Source: Halobacillus naozhouensis
GTDB taxonomy: Bacteria; Bacillota; Bacilli; Bacillales; Halobacillaceae
Direction: 5' to 3'
NCBI RefSeq assembly: GCF_029714185.1
Contig: NZ_CP121671.1
Span: 1,736,001 to 1,800,000 of the forward strand
Length of the DNA: 64,000 bases
Shown here piece after piece: positions 32,837 through 40,448 of this stretch. A program made the translations under genes and the position numbers. Under the pieces are notes generated by a model. That model did not search any database, was not told where the DNA came from, and saw only the letters and a list, made by a program, of their open reading frames with translations. Numbering within the stretch: the first letter of the stretch is position 1; every line of letters begins with the position of its first letter.

Positions 32837-33436
32837 CTAGGGATGATTCCCTTCGATTCTATGTGAGCGGCCAGCCTTCCACTCTTCGCGGAGCACTCCC
32901 ATGCGAATGGCGTCGTAATATCGTCCTTCATAAATACGACATTTTCGCATACGGCCTTCAAGCTTCATGCCAAGCTTTTCACCTACGCGCATCATGCGTT
33001 GATTTTTAGACCACGTCGTTAATCCAACACGTGCTAAAGGAAGTTTGGAAAATAAGTGGTCAATCCAGAGGTTTAGTGCTTCCGTTCCATAGCCTCCATT
33101 CCAATAATCCACGTTGTAAATGCCAATTCCCACTTCCAACCACAGGGAAGGTTTGTGTTCCCAATAGTATGTGACGGTCCCGATGATGGTATCGTCGACT
33201 TCTATAACCAAGCGGGAATCCGGTTCTTTCTGTTTTAACCGTTCTTGTCTGGCGTGTTCATGGCTGCGATAAGTTTCTAAGGTATGAGGTTCTAATGGAT
33301 AGTAGGGAGCGTCCCATTTCTTCCACTCAGGTTCTTCCACACCGTATATTAATTCCCACAGAATGGGGATGTCTTGATCTGTTATGCTGCGTAATGTGAC
33401 AAGTTCGCCTTCCATTTGAATAGTTTGAACACTCAT
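32837..33436 (-). CDS. GNAT-family acetyltransferase, RimJ/RimL type
   Basis: The 199-residue protein begins with the RimJ-type GELVTLRSITDQDIP and contains IIGTVTYYWEHKPSLWLEVG and YWNGGYGTEALNLWIDHLF (acetyl-CoA loop), then ARVGLTTWSKNQRMMRVGEK, LGMKLEGRMRK. Such enzymes acetylate N-terminal amines of proteins or small molecules. ATG at 33436 follows GAAAGGTGACTGATCTGC. Stand-alone gene divergent from corA. Confidence 0.88.
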   Translation of the reverse strand: MSVQTIQMEGELVTLRSITDQDIPILWELIYGVEEPEWKKWDAPYYPLEPHTLETYRSHEHARQERLKQKEPDSRLVIEVDDTIIGTVTYYWEHKPSLWLEVGIGIYNVDYWNGGYGTEALNLWIDHLFSKLPLARVGLTTWSKNQRMMRVGEKLGMKLEGRMRKCRIYEGRYYDAIRMGVLREEWKAGRSHRIEGNHP

Positions 33437-33566
33437 GCAGATCAGTCACCTTTCCGAATTATGCTGATTCTATCGTACCACAGCTTTATAATGGATCGAA
33501 GGTTTTATCAGTAAAGCGAGGGGGAAGGCTACATACTAGTTGATGTCCAAGCTAGAGGGTGGTTAT

Positions 33567-34514
33567 ATGCTTAAGTTTTATGGTTATTCCAAAGCCCACG
33601 GGTGGAAGGAAGGAAATTTCTTAGATGAACTCGGTGAACTGGAGATGGAGTGGTATTGGGTCGATTTTGCGAGTCCTTCGGAACAGGAGATAAATCTGCT
33701 GCATTCGTTCTTTCATTTTCATCCACTGGCTATTGAAGATTGTATGCACGATTTGCAGCGGCCAAAACTCGATTATTATGACGATCACACTTTTTTTGTT
33801 TTCCATTCGTTAGCAACCAATACAGACAAACAAGAAATCGACGTGTTTCTCGGTGATCATTTTATTGTAACCTACCACAAAGACCACTCTGAAATCATTC
33901 AGTCGGTGGAAAGTATGCTGAAGCGAAGTCATGATCATCAAGATCAAGACGAGTATTATGTGCTGTATCAGCTGCTTGATAAGGTGGTCGATCATTACTT
34001 CCCGATCGTCTATGAAATTGAAGATCATATTAATGAAATAGAAGATAATACGCAAAAGCTATCCATGGAGCAATTGCTGGAACAGTTATTTGACCGCCGT
34101 GGAGAGTTGTTGAAGCTGCGGCAAACCGTTCATCCGATGCGCGACTTACTGTATCGCATGTTAAACACGCACCATTTGGAAAAAGTCCAGCAACGAAAAG
34201 AATATTTTACCGACATCTACGATCATTTGCTAAAAGTAGCTGAAATGATTGCGTCTAATCGCGAAATGACACAGGACATTCGTGACAGTTACTTATCGTT
34301 GAACTCACATCAGACGAATCGCACGATGCAGATTCTGACAGTGATTTCAGTGATCTTTATGCCCCTGACCTTTGTTGTGGGGGTGTACGGAATGAACTTT
34401 ATGTTTATGCCGGAGCTTAACGAAAAATACGGTTATTTTGTCGTCTGGGGGATTATGATTACGATGGCTGCCGGGATGTTTATCTGGTTTAAGCGAAAAG
34501 GGTGGTTTGATTGA
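33567..34514 (+). CDS. corA: CorA-family divalent metal ion transporter
   Basis: The 315-residue protein has a long cytoplasmic N-terminal domain (HPLAIEDCMHDLQRPKLDYY, then coiled helices) and two C-terminal membrane segments with the pore signature YGMNF between them. It forms a pentameric Mg2+ or Co2+ channel. The tail ends in basic KRKGWFD. ATG at 33567 is chosen because GAGGGTGG lies 5 to 9 bases upstream; an ATG at 33540 in the same frame has no site. Typical length for Bacillus CorA. Confidence 0.93.
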   Translation: MLKFYGYSKAHGWKEGNFLDELGELEMEWYWVDFASPSEQEINLLHSFFHFHPLAIEDCMHDLQRPKLDYYDDHTFFVFHSLATNTDKQEIDVFLGDHFIVTYHKDHSEIIQSVESMLKRSHDHQDQDEYYVLYQLLDKVVDHYFPIVYEIEDHINEIEDNTQKLSMEQLLEQLFDRRGELLKLRQTVHPMRDLLYRMLNTHHLEKVQQRKEYFTDIYDHLLKVAEMIASNREMTQDIRDSYLSLNSHQTNRTMQILTVISVIFMPLTFVVGVYGMNFMFMPELNEKYGYFVVWGIMITMAAGMFIWFKRKGWFD

Positions 34515-34576
34515 TTCGTTCCCCACACGACGTGGGAGAGCTCTACGCCGAACTTCCTATGGACCCTACTCCCTAG

Positions 34577-34750
34577 ATGGTTCTACAAGTAAGGTTTTCA
34601 GCCAAAAGACGTAGAGTTATTTCACTCTTCGGACCGTTATCGGGAGGCGCTTTGCTTATTATAATTGTGGTATCAACCATAAAGGGGTGGATACCACTGG
34701 TTAACGTGTTCGAAATTTCACTATTAATAGAAGAGCGCCGCCTTAAATAA
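34577..34750 (+). CDS. possible small membrane protein (57 aa)
   Basis: ATG frame with a basic start (VRFSAKRRRVISLFGPL), one membrane segment (GGALLIIIVVSTIKGW) and a charged tail (IEERRLK). There is no ribosome binding site. The topology looks plausible but it may be a chance frame or a remnant. Confidence 0.3.
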   Translation: MVLQVRFSAKRRRVISLFGPLSGGALLIIIVVSTIKGWIPLVNVFEISLLIEERRLK

Positions 34751-34800
34751 ATAACTCCCACCTATGAAACGGGGAGGAGTCTTTGAGTCAGAAGATAGAA

Positions 34801-34828
34801 AAAGGTGCCCGTAACAGGCACCTTCTTT
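34801..34828 (-). terminator. terminator of the 34834 flavoprotein
   Basis: AAGGTGCC pairs with GGCACCTT around CGTAACA. On the minus strand a TTTTTC tail follows. Confidence 0.8.
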
Positions 34829-34833
34829 CAAGT

Positions 34834-35394
34834 TTACTTCATCATGTCGTGATCTACATAACGCTCGCCATTTAATTCACTAATCACATTTATGGCAACT
34901 CGTGCACCGTCACCTGCTGTAACGATTGTATGTACACTGACACCTGCCACCGTCCCTGCGGCCCAAACTTTCGGTTTTTCTGTGCGGCCTCGTTCATTTA
35001 CCTTGATTATTTTGGCTACTCGGGGTTCAGTCCCTTCTGTGATATCGAGCCCAAACTGTTCCGCAGCTTTAACAGACATGCCAGTAGCAAAAATGATATG
35101 GCTGGTGTCAAACGCGCCTTGGTCCGTCTGGATCGTATAAAGCTCGGCATCTTCTTTAATCTCCGATACTTCTGCTTTTACAAGTTCAGCCCCAAATTTT
35201 TCAGCCTGTTCCTGTCCACTCTGTAAGAGTTTAGGTCCTTCAATTTCGTTAATGCCATAATGATTTTCAATCCAGGCTTTGGCTGTGATACTTTTTCCAC
35301 TATCAAACATAACTACATTTTTACCTGCTTTAGCCGCGAATATGGCGGCACTCGCTCCAGCCGGCCCGGATCCTATAATTGCGATATCGTACAT
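34834..35394 (-). CDS. compact FAD-dependent oxidoreductase (thioredoxin-reductase-like, FAD domain only)
   Basis: The 186-residue protein has IAIIGSGPAGASAAIFAAKAG (FAD dinucleotide fold), a middle ATG motif (HIIFATGMS) and the C-terminal VWAAGTVAGVSVHTIVTAGDGA that closes over FAD. It lacks both the NAD(P)H domain and the CxxC of thioredoxin reductase, so it is about 120 residues shorter. It probably uses another electron source or acts in a complex. ATG at 35394 follows AAAGGAG by about 10 bases; GTG at 35403 is too close to it. Similar short proteins exist in Bacillaceae, so it is not a fragment. Confidence 0.8.
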   Translation of the reverse strand: MYDIAIIGSGPAGASAAIFAAKAGKNVVMFDSGKSITAKAWIENHYGINEIEGPKLLQSGQEQAEKFGAELVKAEVSEIKEDAELYTIQTDQGAFDTSHIIFATGMSVKAAEQFGLDITEGTEPRVAKIIKVNERGRTEKPKVWAAGTVAGVSVHTIVTAGDGARVAINVISELNGERYVDHDMMK

Positions 35395-35475
35395 GTTATG
35401 CACACTCCTTTATCCGTTCTGTATCTAGATTAGCAGTAATACCATTGTTTCAAATTCCGATCGCGAAGACCTGTG

Positions 35476-35808
35476 CTACACAGTGATGGAAGCACACTGA
35501 TACATTTGAGCAGGAATGTATTGAGCTCTACAGCTGATGTCCTCAATAGCTCCCTGGAATTCGTTTAAAATAACCTCATAGGTTCCAGTTGCATTATCTC
35601 CATCAATAATAAGTAATAATGGTTCATCAATATCCATAAGCAGGAAAAAGGATAACAGTTTCGGTAAATGGCCTGCATCGGCTATAAGGTTATGTTGGTG
35701 AAAGTAAATGTTTGTATTATCCTTCGTTGAATGCTTATATATATTCATAATTTGATTTGTCTTGATCGGGTTTTTTAAATGGACTTGATATGAGGATAAA
35801 TGAACCAC
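35476..35808 (-). CDS. small protein with an HPr-like fold pattern (tentative)
   Basis: The 110-residue protein reads VHLSSYQVHLKNPIKTNQIM, then IYKHSTKDNTNIYF and IDEPLLLIIDGDNATGTYEV. The order of strands and helices recalls HPr phosphocarriers, but the active-site histidine motif (GLHARP) is replaced by PIKTNQ, so it could not carry phosphate at that position. GTG at 35808 follows GGAGGTGACGAA. Alternative reading: an unrelated hypothetical. It lies between a flavoprotein gene and an SDR remnant. Confidence 0.5.
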   Translation of the reverse strand: MVHLSSYQVHLKNPIKTNQIMNIYKHSTKDNTNIYFHQHNLIADAGHLPKLLSFFLLMDIDEPLLLIIDGDNATGTYEVILNEFQGAIEDISCRAQYIPAQMYQCASITV

Positions 35809-35873
35809 TTCGTCACCTCCATGTAATCGCTTTGTTACAATAACATTACCCTGGCTTATATAGAGGTAAACCT

Positions 35874-36177
35874 TTATGACTTGAATTCTGCCCGGCATTC
35901 ATAGATCATTTTACGAGTCATGCCTCCGCCTGCTACGAGACTTTCATCTGTTACAAAGTCGTTTTCTTTATCGGTTAAATAAAAACAGACTTCCGTAATA
36001 TCTGCCGGCTTACTGACCTTTTTAGCCGATTTCCCCGATTAGTCCCAATTAGTTTTCAGCCATGCTCTTCATCACTATCACACCTGCCACAGTCGCTCCT
36101 TTGTCTGCATAGGATAAAGCTAAGCCTCTTCCAATTCCATTACTTATGAGCAGTACGGTTTCTTTTGTAAAATTCAT
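35874..36177 (-). pseudogene. short-chain dehydrogenase remnant with internal deletion
   Basis: ATG at 36177 opens MNFTKETVLLISNGIGRGLA, LSYADKGATVAGVIV (cofactor-binding TGxxxGxG region altered to SNGIGRG), then a stop. The C-terminal end KPADITEVCFYLTDKENDFV, TDESLVAGGGMTRKM follows in another frame to TAA at 35874. The central 130 or so residues with the catalytic YxxxK are missing. Clearly a dead SDR. Confidence 0.75.
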
Positions 36178-36322
36178 GGGAATACCTCTTATATGGGGTA
36201 GTTTCCTTATTAGCGAATGTCGTAAACAGGAATTATTCCATTCGCCTCCTGTAAGACGTCATACTTGAGACAGTCCCTGGGGCATGCTATAGTCAACTAT
36301 TAAAAAATGAGGAGGTGGGGGG

Positions 36323-36859
36323 ATGAAACGTGTTACCCTAGTCGATATCTTTAATCAACGCATTACACAAAAATATTTACAGCGCTCTGGTATTAACCAC
36401 GCTGTTACGGTGGCCGAAAATGCATTAGACATGGCCATAAAAGCCAATGTCTCACTGGATTTAGCCACAAAGTCCGCCTTGCTTCATGATATGGGGCATT
36501 ACGAATGGTATAGAGATGGTAAATGGGATTATGAAGAGTACCGTCGTCATGATATCCATGCCATCAAGGGAGCGGAGCGCGCCCATAAGTTATTGATCAG
36601 GTTGGGAGAAGACCGTCTGGTTGCTAAAGAAGTTTCCTTGGCTGTACTGCTCCATACTGACAGCTATTTACCATTTGAAATATCAGATCAGCGAACGCCC
36701 ATGCAACATGTGGTTGCGGAAGCGGATGCCCTGGATGAACAGCCGGGCGGTCAGCATCATTATAAGGAAATGGAGCCGAATGAAGCGGTCGAACGGCTCC
36801 ATAAAATAGATAAAAAAATTGAAGAGATGCAGTCTCAAGAAAAAGGAAAATCAAATTAG
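36323..36859 (+). CDS. HD-domain phosphohydrolase-like protein
   Basis: The 178-residue protein has HD-type metal ligands H26 (GINHAVTV), H55-D56 (SALLHDMGHYEW) and a late D in VVAEADALDEQ. HD proteins hydrolyse phosphate esters, often nucleotides. A helical, charged C-terminus (KIDKKIEEMQSQEKGK) follows. ATG follows GAGGAGGTGGGGGG. It lies just upstream of the small-peptide cluster but has its own unit; a new promoter follows its stop. Confidence 0.85.
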   Translation: MKRVTLVDIFNQRITQKYLQRSGINHAVTVAENALDMAIKANVSLDLATKSALLHDMGHYEWYRDGKWDYEEYRRHDIHAIKGAERAHKLLIRLGEDRLVAKEVSLAVLLHTDSYLPFEISDQRTPMQHVVAEADALDEQPGGQHHYKEMEPNEAVERLHKIDKKIEEMQSQEKGKSN

Positions 36860-36882
36860 TGTGACATTTTTCAGAAAAGTGC

Positions 36883-36911
36883 TTTACTTTTTACAGAACT
36901 TTCTATATAAT
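36883..36911 (+). promoter_or_regulatory. sigma-A-type promoter for the tiny-ORF cluster
   Basis: TTTACT (36883-36888) and TATAAT (36906-36911) are separated by 17 bases, about 45 bases upstream of the first tiny ORF. Confidence 0.5.
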
Positions 36912-36941
36912 TTCCGTTGTAGGTAAAATATTCTAATGAAA

Positions 36942-37012
36942 GCGAGGTCGATTAACATGAAAAACATGATGACAGCACCATTTCAAGCTAATTGTATAAG
37001 GTCGACCTGCGC
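36942..37012 (+). promoter_or_regulatory. hairpin that can cover the first tiny ORF's ribosome binding site
   Basis: GCG-AGGTCGA (36942-36951), which holds the GAGG site, can pair with TCGACCT-g-CGC (37002-37012) inside the ORF. Confidence 0.4.
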
Positions 37013-37028
37013 AAACGAATCAATCTAG
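36957..37028 (+). CDS. 23-residue leader-type peptide
   Basis: ATG frame MKNMMTAPFQANCIRSTCAN, ESI. GAGG lies 9 bases before the ATG. Two cysteines. It is the first ORF after the promoter and precedes a structure that can switch between an antiterminator and a terminator, so a leader peptide role is possible. An in-frame ATG at 36936 would add seven residues. Confidence 0.4.
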   Translation: MKNMMTAPFQANCIRSTCANESI

Positions 37029-37081
37029 TTTTTTACGGGATAAATGTAATCATACTTGCTGCAGGTGGCGCATATTGTAAC

Positions 37082-37174
37082 CCTGTGGCTTTTTTAATGG
37101 AAAAAATCCCTCTATGTAGGATGATTCCATATATGTTTTACCTCAAGCCACAGGACACCTGTGGTTATTTTTTT
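37082..37174 (+). terminator. terminator with competing antiterminator arm (possible attenuator)
   Basis: AAGCCACAGG (37145-37154) can pair either with CCTGTGG (37158-37164), giving a terminator followed by TTATTTTTTT, or with CCTGTGGCTT (37082-37091) over 10 bases, which would prevent it. It lies between the 23-residue ORF and the first YrzI-like ORF. Confidence 0.5.
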
Positions 37175-37212
37175 ATGTAAAAAACTAATTGACAATTTAG
37201 GAGGTGATTTTC

Positions 37213-37353
37213 ATGACCATACACTTTTTATTATTTTCCGTTCATATTCAAAGAAGGCCAAAAAAACGTAATAATGGGCAGCATTCTATCTACAGGGCAA
37301 CGGCTTATGACAAGTTTCTTGACCGAAAAGCACGCATGACCAATTTTTACTAA
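37213..37353 (+). CDS. YrzI-family small protein (first copy)
   Basis: The 46-residue protein MTIHFLLFSVHIQRRPKKRN, ending DKFLDRKARMTNFY, has the hydrophobic N-terminal strand followed by IQRR and a basic tail, as in YrzI-family peptides of Bacillus. ATG follows AGGAGGTGATTTTC, a very strong site. A second member lies 107 bases downstream. In B. subtilis such ORFs occur in a highly expressed multicistronic small-peptide RNA. Confidence 0.65.
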   Translation: MTIHFLLFSVHIQRRPKKRNNGQHSIYRATAYDKFLDRKARMTNFY

Positions 37354-37370
37354 AAATGGGGGTGTATAAA

Positions 37371-37433
37371 ATGGCGATTATGAGAAGAATTGTATTTATG
37401 GCTTGGTTGAACGTAGAGAAGGATACGGCATAG
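37371..37433 (+). CDS. 20-residue ORF in the YrzI-like cluster
   Basis: MAIMRRIVFMAWLNVEKDTA, with GGGGGTG 6 bases before the ATG. It lies between the two YrzI-like ORFs. Coding status rests only on the ribosome binding site and position. Confidence 0.4.
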   Translation: MAIMRRIVFMAWLNVEKDTA

Positions 37434-37460
37434 TTACGAAAGCGAAAGAGGAGGATATCG

Positions 37461-37598
37461 ATGAGAATCAATATGATTATTTTCACGATCAGCATTGAAA
37501 AACGGGTTGCTGATTGGCGTGACGACGTTGAACGCAACAAGTGTCAACGCATTCATAGGAAAATAGAAGAAAACAAACGTAAACACTTATATATATAA
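37461..37598 (+). CDS. YrzI-family small protein (second copy)
   Basis: The 45-residue protein MRINMIIFTISIEKRVADWR ends RKIEENKRKHLYI: a hydrophobic strand, then IEKR, then a basic helix, closely matching the YrzI pattern (MTxxxxFxTIxIQxR). ATG follows GAGGAGGATATCG. A strong terminator lies 5 bases after its stop. Confidence 0.7.
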   Translation: MRINMIIFTISIEKRVADWRDDVERNKCQRIHRKIEENKRKHLYI

Positions 37599-37602
37599 GA
37601 AG

Positions 37603-37629
37603 AAACCCGCTGGCTTCCCAGCGGGTTTT
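37603..37629. terminator. bidirectional terminator
   Basis: AAACCCGCTGG pairs with CCAGCGGGTTT around CTTC, then T. It serves the YrzI-like cluster and the convergent oxidoreductase gene. Confidence 0.88.
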
Positions 37630-37641
37630 ACCATTCCCATC

Positions 37642-38994
37642 TTAAAAGAAGCTTGGAATATCACTTTCTGCTGTTGGATAGCCCCAGAGCATATTTCGTA
37701 AATCAGATTTAGTCATTTTCTTTTCAATGGCAGCCGTAAACAGGTTAATCAGGTGGTCGCCATGACTGGATAAGACATGGGCCCCGATCAGTTCATCAGT
37801 AAATGGATTGATCATTAATTTAACATAAGCTCCCTCGTCGTTCATCCGTTTATAAGTGAAGAAGGAATGCACGGTTCGCGATTGCACTTCATAAGGGATT
37901 CGTTTTTCCTTAGCTTCCTGTTGAGTAATTCCGACAGACCCGAGAATCGGATACGTGAACACGACAGAAGGGATGGCTGAAGTAATCAAAGGCTGTTCTT
38001 CTGCATCGACTAAATGACGCATCAATCGTTCAGCTTCCTCTCCCGCTGGGGGGGTTAGGGCTTTTAATCCTGAATCGGCTGCATCCCCAGCAGCGTAGAT
38101 ATGCGGCTGAGAGAGCGATTGAAAGTTATGATTAACTTTAACTCCATCATCCGTTGCTTCTATCCCAGCCTCATCCAAGTTCAGCTCTTCAAGATTTGCC
38201 TGGCGTCCAGCACCATGAATGACCAAGTCTCCTTTTATTTCATGTTCATGGTCAAACTTCTTCACTCGTAAACTGTAGCCGCCGCTAGTGAGATGTTCAA
38301 TTTCTTTCACTTCCGTACCTGTGTGGATATCAACGCCTAGATCCTTGGTATGTTCAATCAGCTTATTGGAAATTTCATGATCAACAAAATCCAGAACATG
38401 TTTGCCACGGTGAACAATCACTACATCCTTCCCGAGACGGGCACATAGATGAGCGAACTCAAAGGAAATGTAGCCGCCTCCGACAAAAACAACCCGATCG
38501 GGTATCTCTTCCAATTCAAAGAAATCATCACTGGTAATCATATGATCAAAGCCGTTAATCGGCAGTAGTGAAGGGCGAGCCCCTGTAGCAATCACAAATT
38601 TATCAGCGGTAATATTCTCCTCACCGATCTTTAGTGTATGAGGGTCCAGAAACGCAGCTGTTCCATGATAAGTGACAATCCCTTTTTCCTTTAAAGATTG
38701 TTCGACCGATTCGGCAACAGGCTCGGTAAACGAATCCTTGTACGCCTTTAAATCCTCCCAATTTAAGTTGAATTCTCCGGAAATTCCTTTTCCCTTTAAA
38801 CGCTTCGCATCTTCATAAGCTTCCATGACTCCTGTCAGAACTCTCTTCGGATCACAGCCTCTTTGCGGACATGTCCCACCATAAGGTCTTGCATCCACGA
38901 TAGCTGTTGAAAGTCCTCTTCTCTGTGAGATCGTAGCGGCTGTACTGCCTGCTACTCCTGATCCGATTACAATTACGTCATATGTAGTGTTCAT
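37642..38994 (-). CDS. pyridine nucleotide-disulfide oxidoreductase family protein
   Basis: The 450-residue class I flavoprotein has VIVIGSGVAGSTAATISQRRG (FAD fold), the redox motif GGTCPQRGCDPKRVL with the CxxxxC pair (consensus GGTCxxxGCxPxK), VVFVGGGYISFEFA (NAD(P)H fold), IYAAGDAADSG and a C-terminal dimerisation domain. However, the C-terminal catalytic HPxxxE motif of glutathione or dihydrolipoamide reductases reads GYPTAESDIP (no His), so it is probably not a classical disulfide reductase of either type. ATG at 38994 follows AAAGGAGGAACTATACTC. Confidence 0.9.
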   Translation of the reverse strand: MNTTYDVIVIGSGVAGSTAATISQRRGLSTAIVDARPYGGTCPQRGCDPKRVLTGVMEAYEDAKRLKGKGISGEFNLNWEDLKAYKDSFTEPVAESVEQSLKEKGIVTYHGTAAFLDPHTLKIGEENITADKFVIATGARPSLLPINGFDHMITSDDFFELEEIPDRVVFVGGGYISFEFAHLCARLGKDVVIVHRGKHVLDFVDHEISNKLIEHTKDLGVDIHTGTEVKEIEHLTSGGYSLRVKKFDHEHEIKGDLVIHGAGRQANLEELNLDEAGIEATDDGVKVNHNFQSLSQPHIYAAGDAADSGLKALTPPAGEEAERLMRHLVDAEEQPLITSAIPSVVFTYPILGSVGITQQEAKEKRIPYEVQSRTVHSFFTYKRMNDEGAYVKLMINPFTDELIGAHVLSSHGDHLINLFTAAIEKKMTKSDLRNMLWGYPTAESDIPSFF

Positions 38995-39151
38995 GAGTAT
39001 AGTTCCTCCTTTAAACCTTCTATATCCCTTCATACCCCCATATCGACACCCGAAAACCACTTAGAGAATAGTACATAAATTTTGAAATTATTGTTTAGTT
39101 TCGTTATGGTCAAAAAAAGACCATTTTTCAAACAGGTAAAGGATGAAAAAG

Positions 39152-40429
39152 ATGAACTTACATAGACAACCAATTCCCGTAGAAGAAGCTGTTCAACGAG
39201 TCATGAAACACAGACCATCGCAAAAATTAGAGGAGGTTCGTTTGGAAGACAGTTATGGACGCATGCTTGCCGAAGATATTAAAGCAACCCATCCCGTCCC
39301 TCCTTTTAGTAAATCACCGTACGATGGATTTGCGCTCAGTGCAGCGGATACAGCACAGGCCAGTAAAGAATCTCCAGCAAGGTTTGTAGTGACGGAAACA
39401 GTGGCGGCCGGTCATCGAGCCAGCCGCCCGCTTGAAAGTGGTGAAGCAGTAAGGATTATGACCGGAGCGGAAATTCCTAAAGGAGCCACTGCTGTCGCCA
39501 TGTTTGAGATTTGTCAAACAGATGAGCAGGCAAACACCACGTACATGACTATTAAGCGCAGTCTTGAAGATGGACAGAACATTATCGGCCAGGGGACTGA
39601 AACAGAAGAAGGCGAAGTTCTCGTCCATAAAGGGGAAACCATCAACCCTGGTATTCAAGCTGTTCTTGCTACCTTTGGCTACGCAAACGTGCGGGTCTAT
39701 CAGCGTCCGCGTGTTGGTGTGTTTGCAACAGGAACAGAATTGCTTGATATCAACCAGCCGCTCGAACCCGGAAAGATCCGTAATTCCAATGCTTACATGA
39801 TCTTGGCGCAAATTGAACGGAGCGGTGCAGAACCGATCTACCTTGGGAAGCTTGCTGACGATTTTGATACGTGTTTCGAAGCCGTTCAACAAGCTTTATC
39901 AAAAGTGGATTGTTTAATTACCACGGGAGGAGTTTCCGTTGGTGATTATGACCTAATGCCGGACATTTATGAAAAGCTGGGAGCTGACGTATTATTTAAT
40001 AAAATCGCGATGAGACCAGGCAGCGTAACAACAGTTGCTGCGCTTGGCGGGCAGCTGCTGTTTGGATTGTCGGGAAACCCTTCCGCTTGTTACGTAGGGT
40101 ACGAACTCTACACTCATCCGTTTATTCAAGGATATTTAGGGAATCAACGAGTATATCATAACGTGATCGATGCACAGCTGGGGGCGGATTTTTCGAAACC
40201 GAATCCATTTACCCGGTTTGTGCGTGGATTCGTACGCTATGAACAGGGAAAGGTTTGCGTCTATCCAGCTGGTATCGATAAATCCGCTGTCGTCACCTCT
40301 CTTGCGCATTCTAATGTGCTGATCGTGTTACGCGGGGGCACGAGAGGTTATCAACGAGGCGATGTGGTGCGTGCTATACTTTTAGAAGACCGCGAAGGGA
40401 CAGAGACGTTTCAACTTTACAGCAGCTGA
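39152..40429 (+). CDS. moeA: molybdopterin molybdenumtransferase MoeA
   Basis: The protein of about 425 residues inserts molybdenum into adenylylated molybdopterin, the last step of molybdenum cofactor synthesis. Visible blocks: PVPPFSKSPYDGFAL, RIMTGAEIPKGAT, RVGVFATGTEL, GKIRNSNAYM, DCLITTGGVSVGDYDLMPD, and FGLSGNPSACYVGYEL, all conserved in MoeA domains. ATG 39152 is 9 bases after AAAGG; ATG 39143 directly abuts it. moaA follows after 19 bases, so they form an operon; other moa/mob genes are not in the window. Confidence 0.95.
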   Translation: MNLHRQPIPVEEAVQRVMKHRPSQKLEEVRLEDSYGRMLAEDIKATHPVPPFSKSPYDGFALSAADTAQASKESPARFVVTETVAAGHRASRPLESGEAVRIMTGAEIPKGATAVAMFEICQTDEQANTTYMTIKRSLEDGQNIIGQGTETEEGEVLVHKGETINPGIQAVLATFGYANVRVYQRPRVGVFATGTELLDINQPLEPGKIRNSNAYMILAQIERSGAEPIYLGKLADDFDTCFEAVQQALSKVDCLITTGGVSVGDYDLMPDIYEKLGADVLFNKIAMRPGSVTTVAALGGQLLFGLSGNPSACYVGYELYTHPFIQGYLGNQRVYHNVIDAQLGADFSKPNPFTRFVRGFVRYEQGKVCVYPAGIDKSAVVTSLAHSNVLIVLRGGTRGYQRGDVVRAILLEDREGTETFQLYSS

Positions 40430-40448
40430 ATGGAAGGAGCGGTTTAGA

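Noticed and set aside
34892..35226. Plus-strand frames opposite the 34834 flavoprotein
   Set aside because: These are shadows of the flavoprotein gene; they lack ribosome binding sites.
39314..39892. 192-codon minus-strand frame opposite moeA
   Set aside because: It lies fully within moeA, has no ribosome binding site and reflects codon bias of the real gene.
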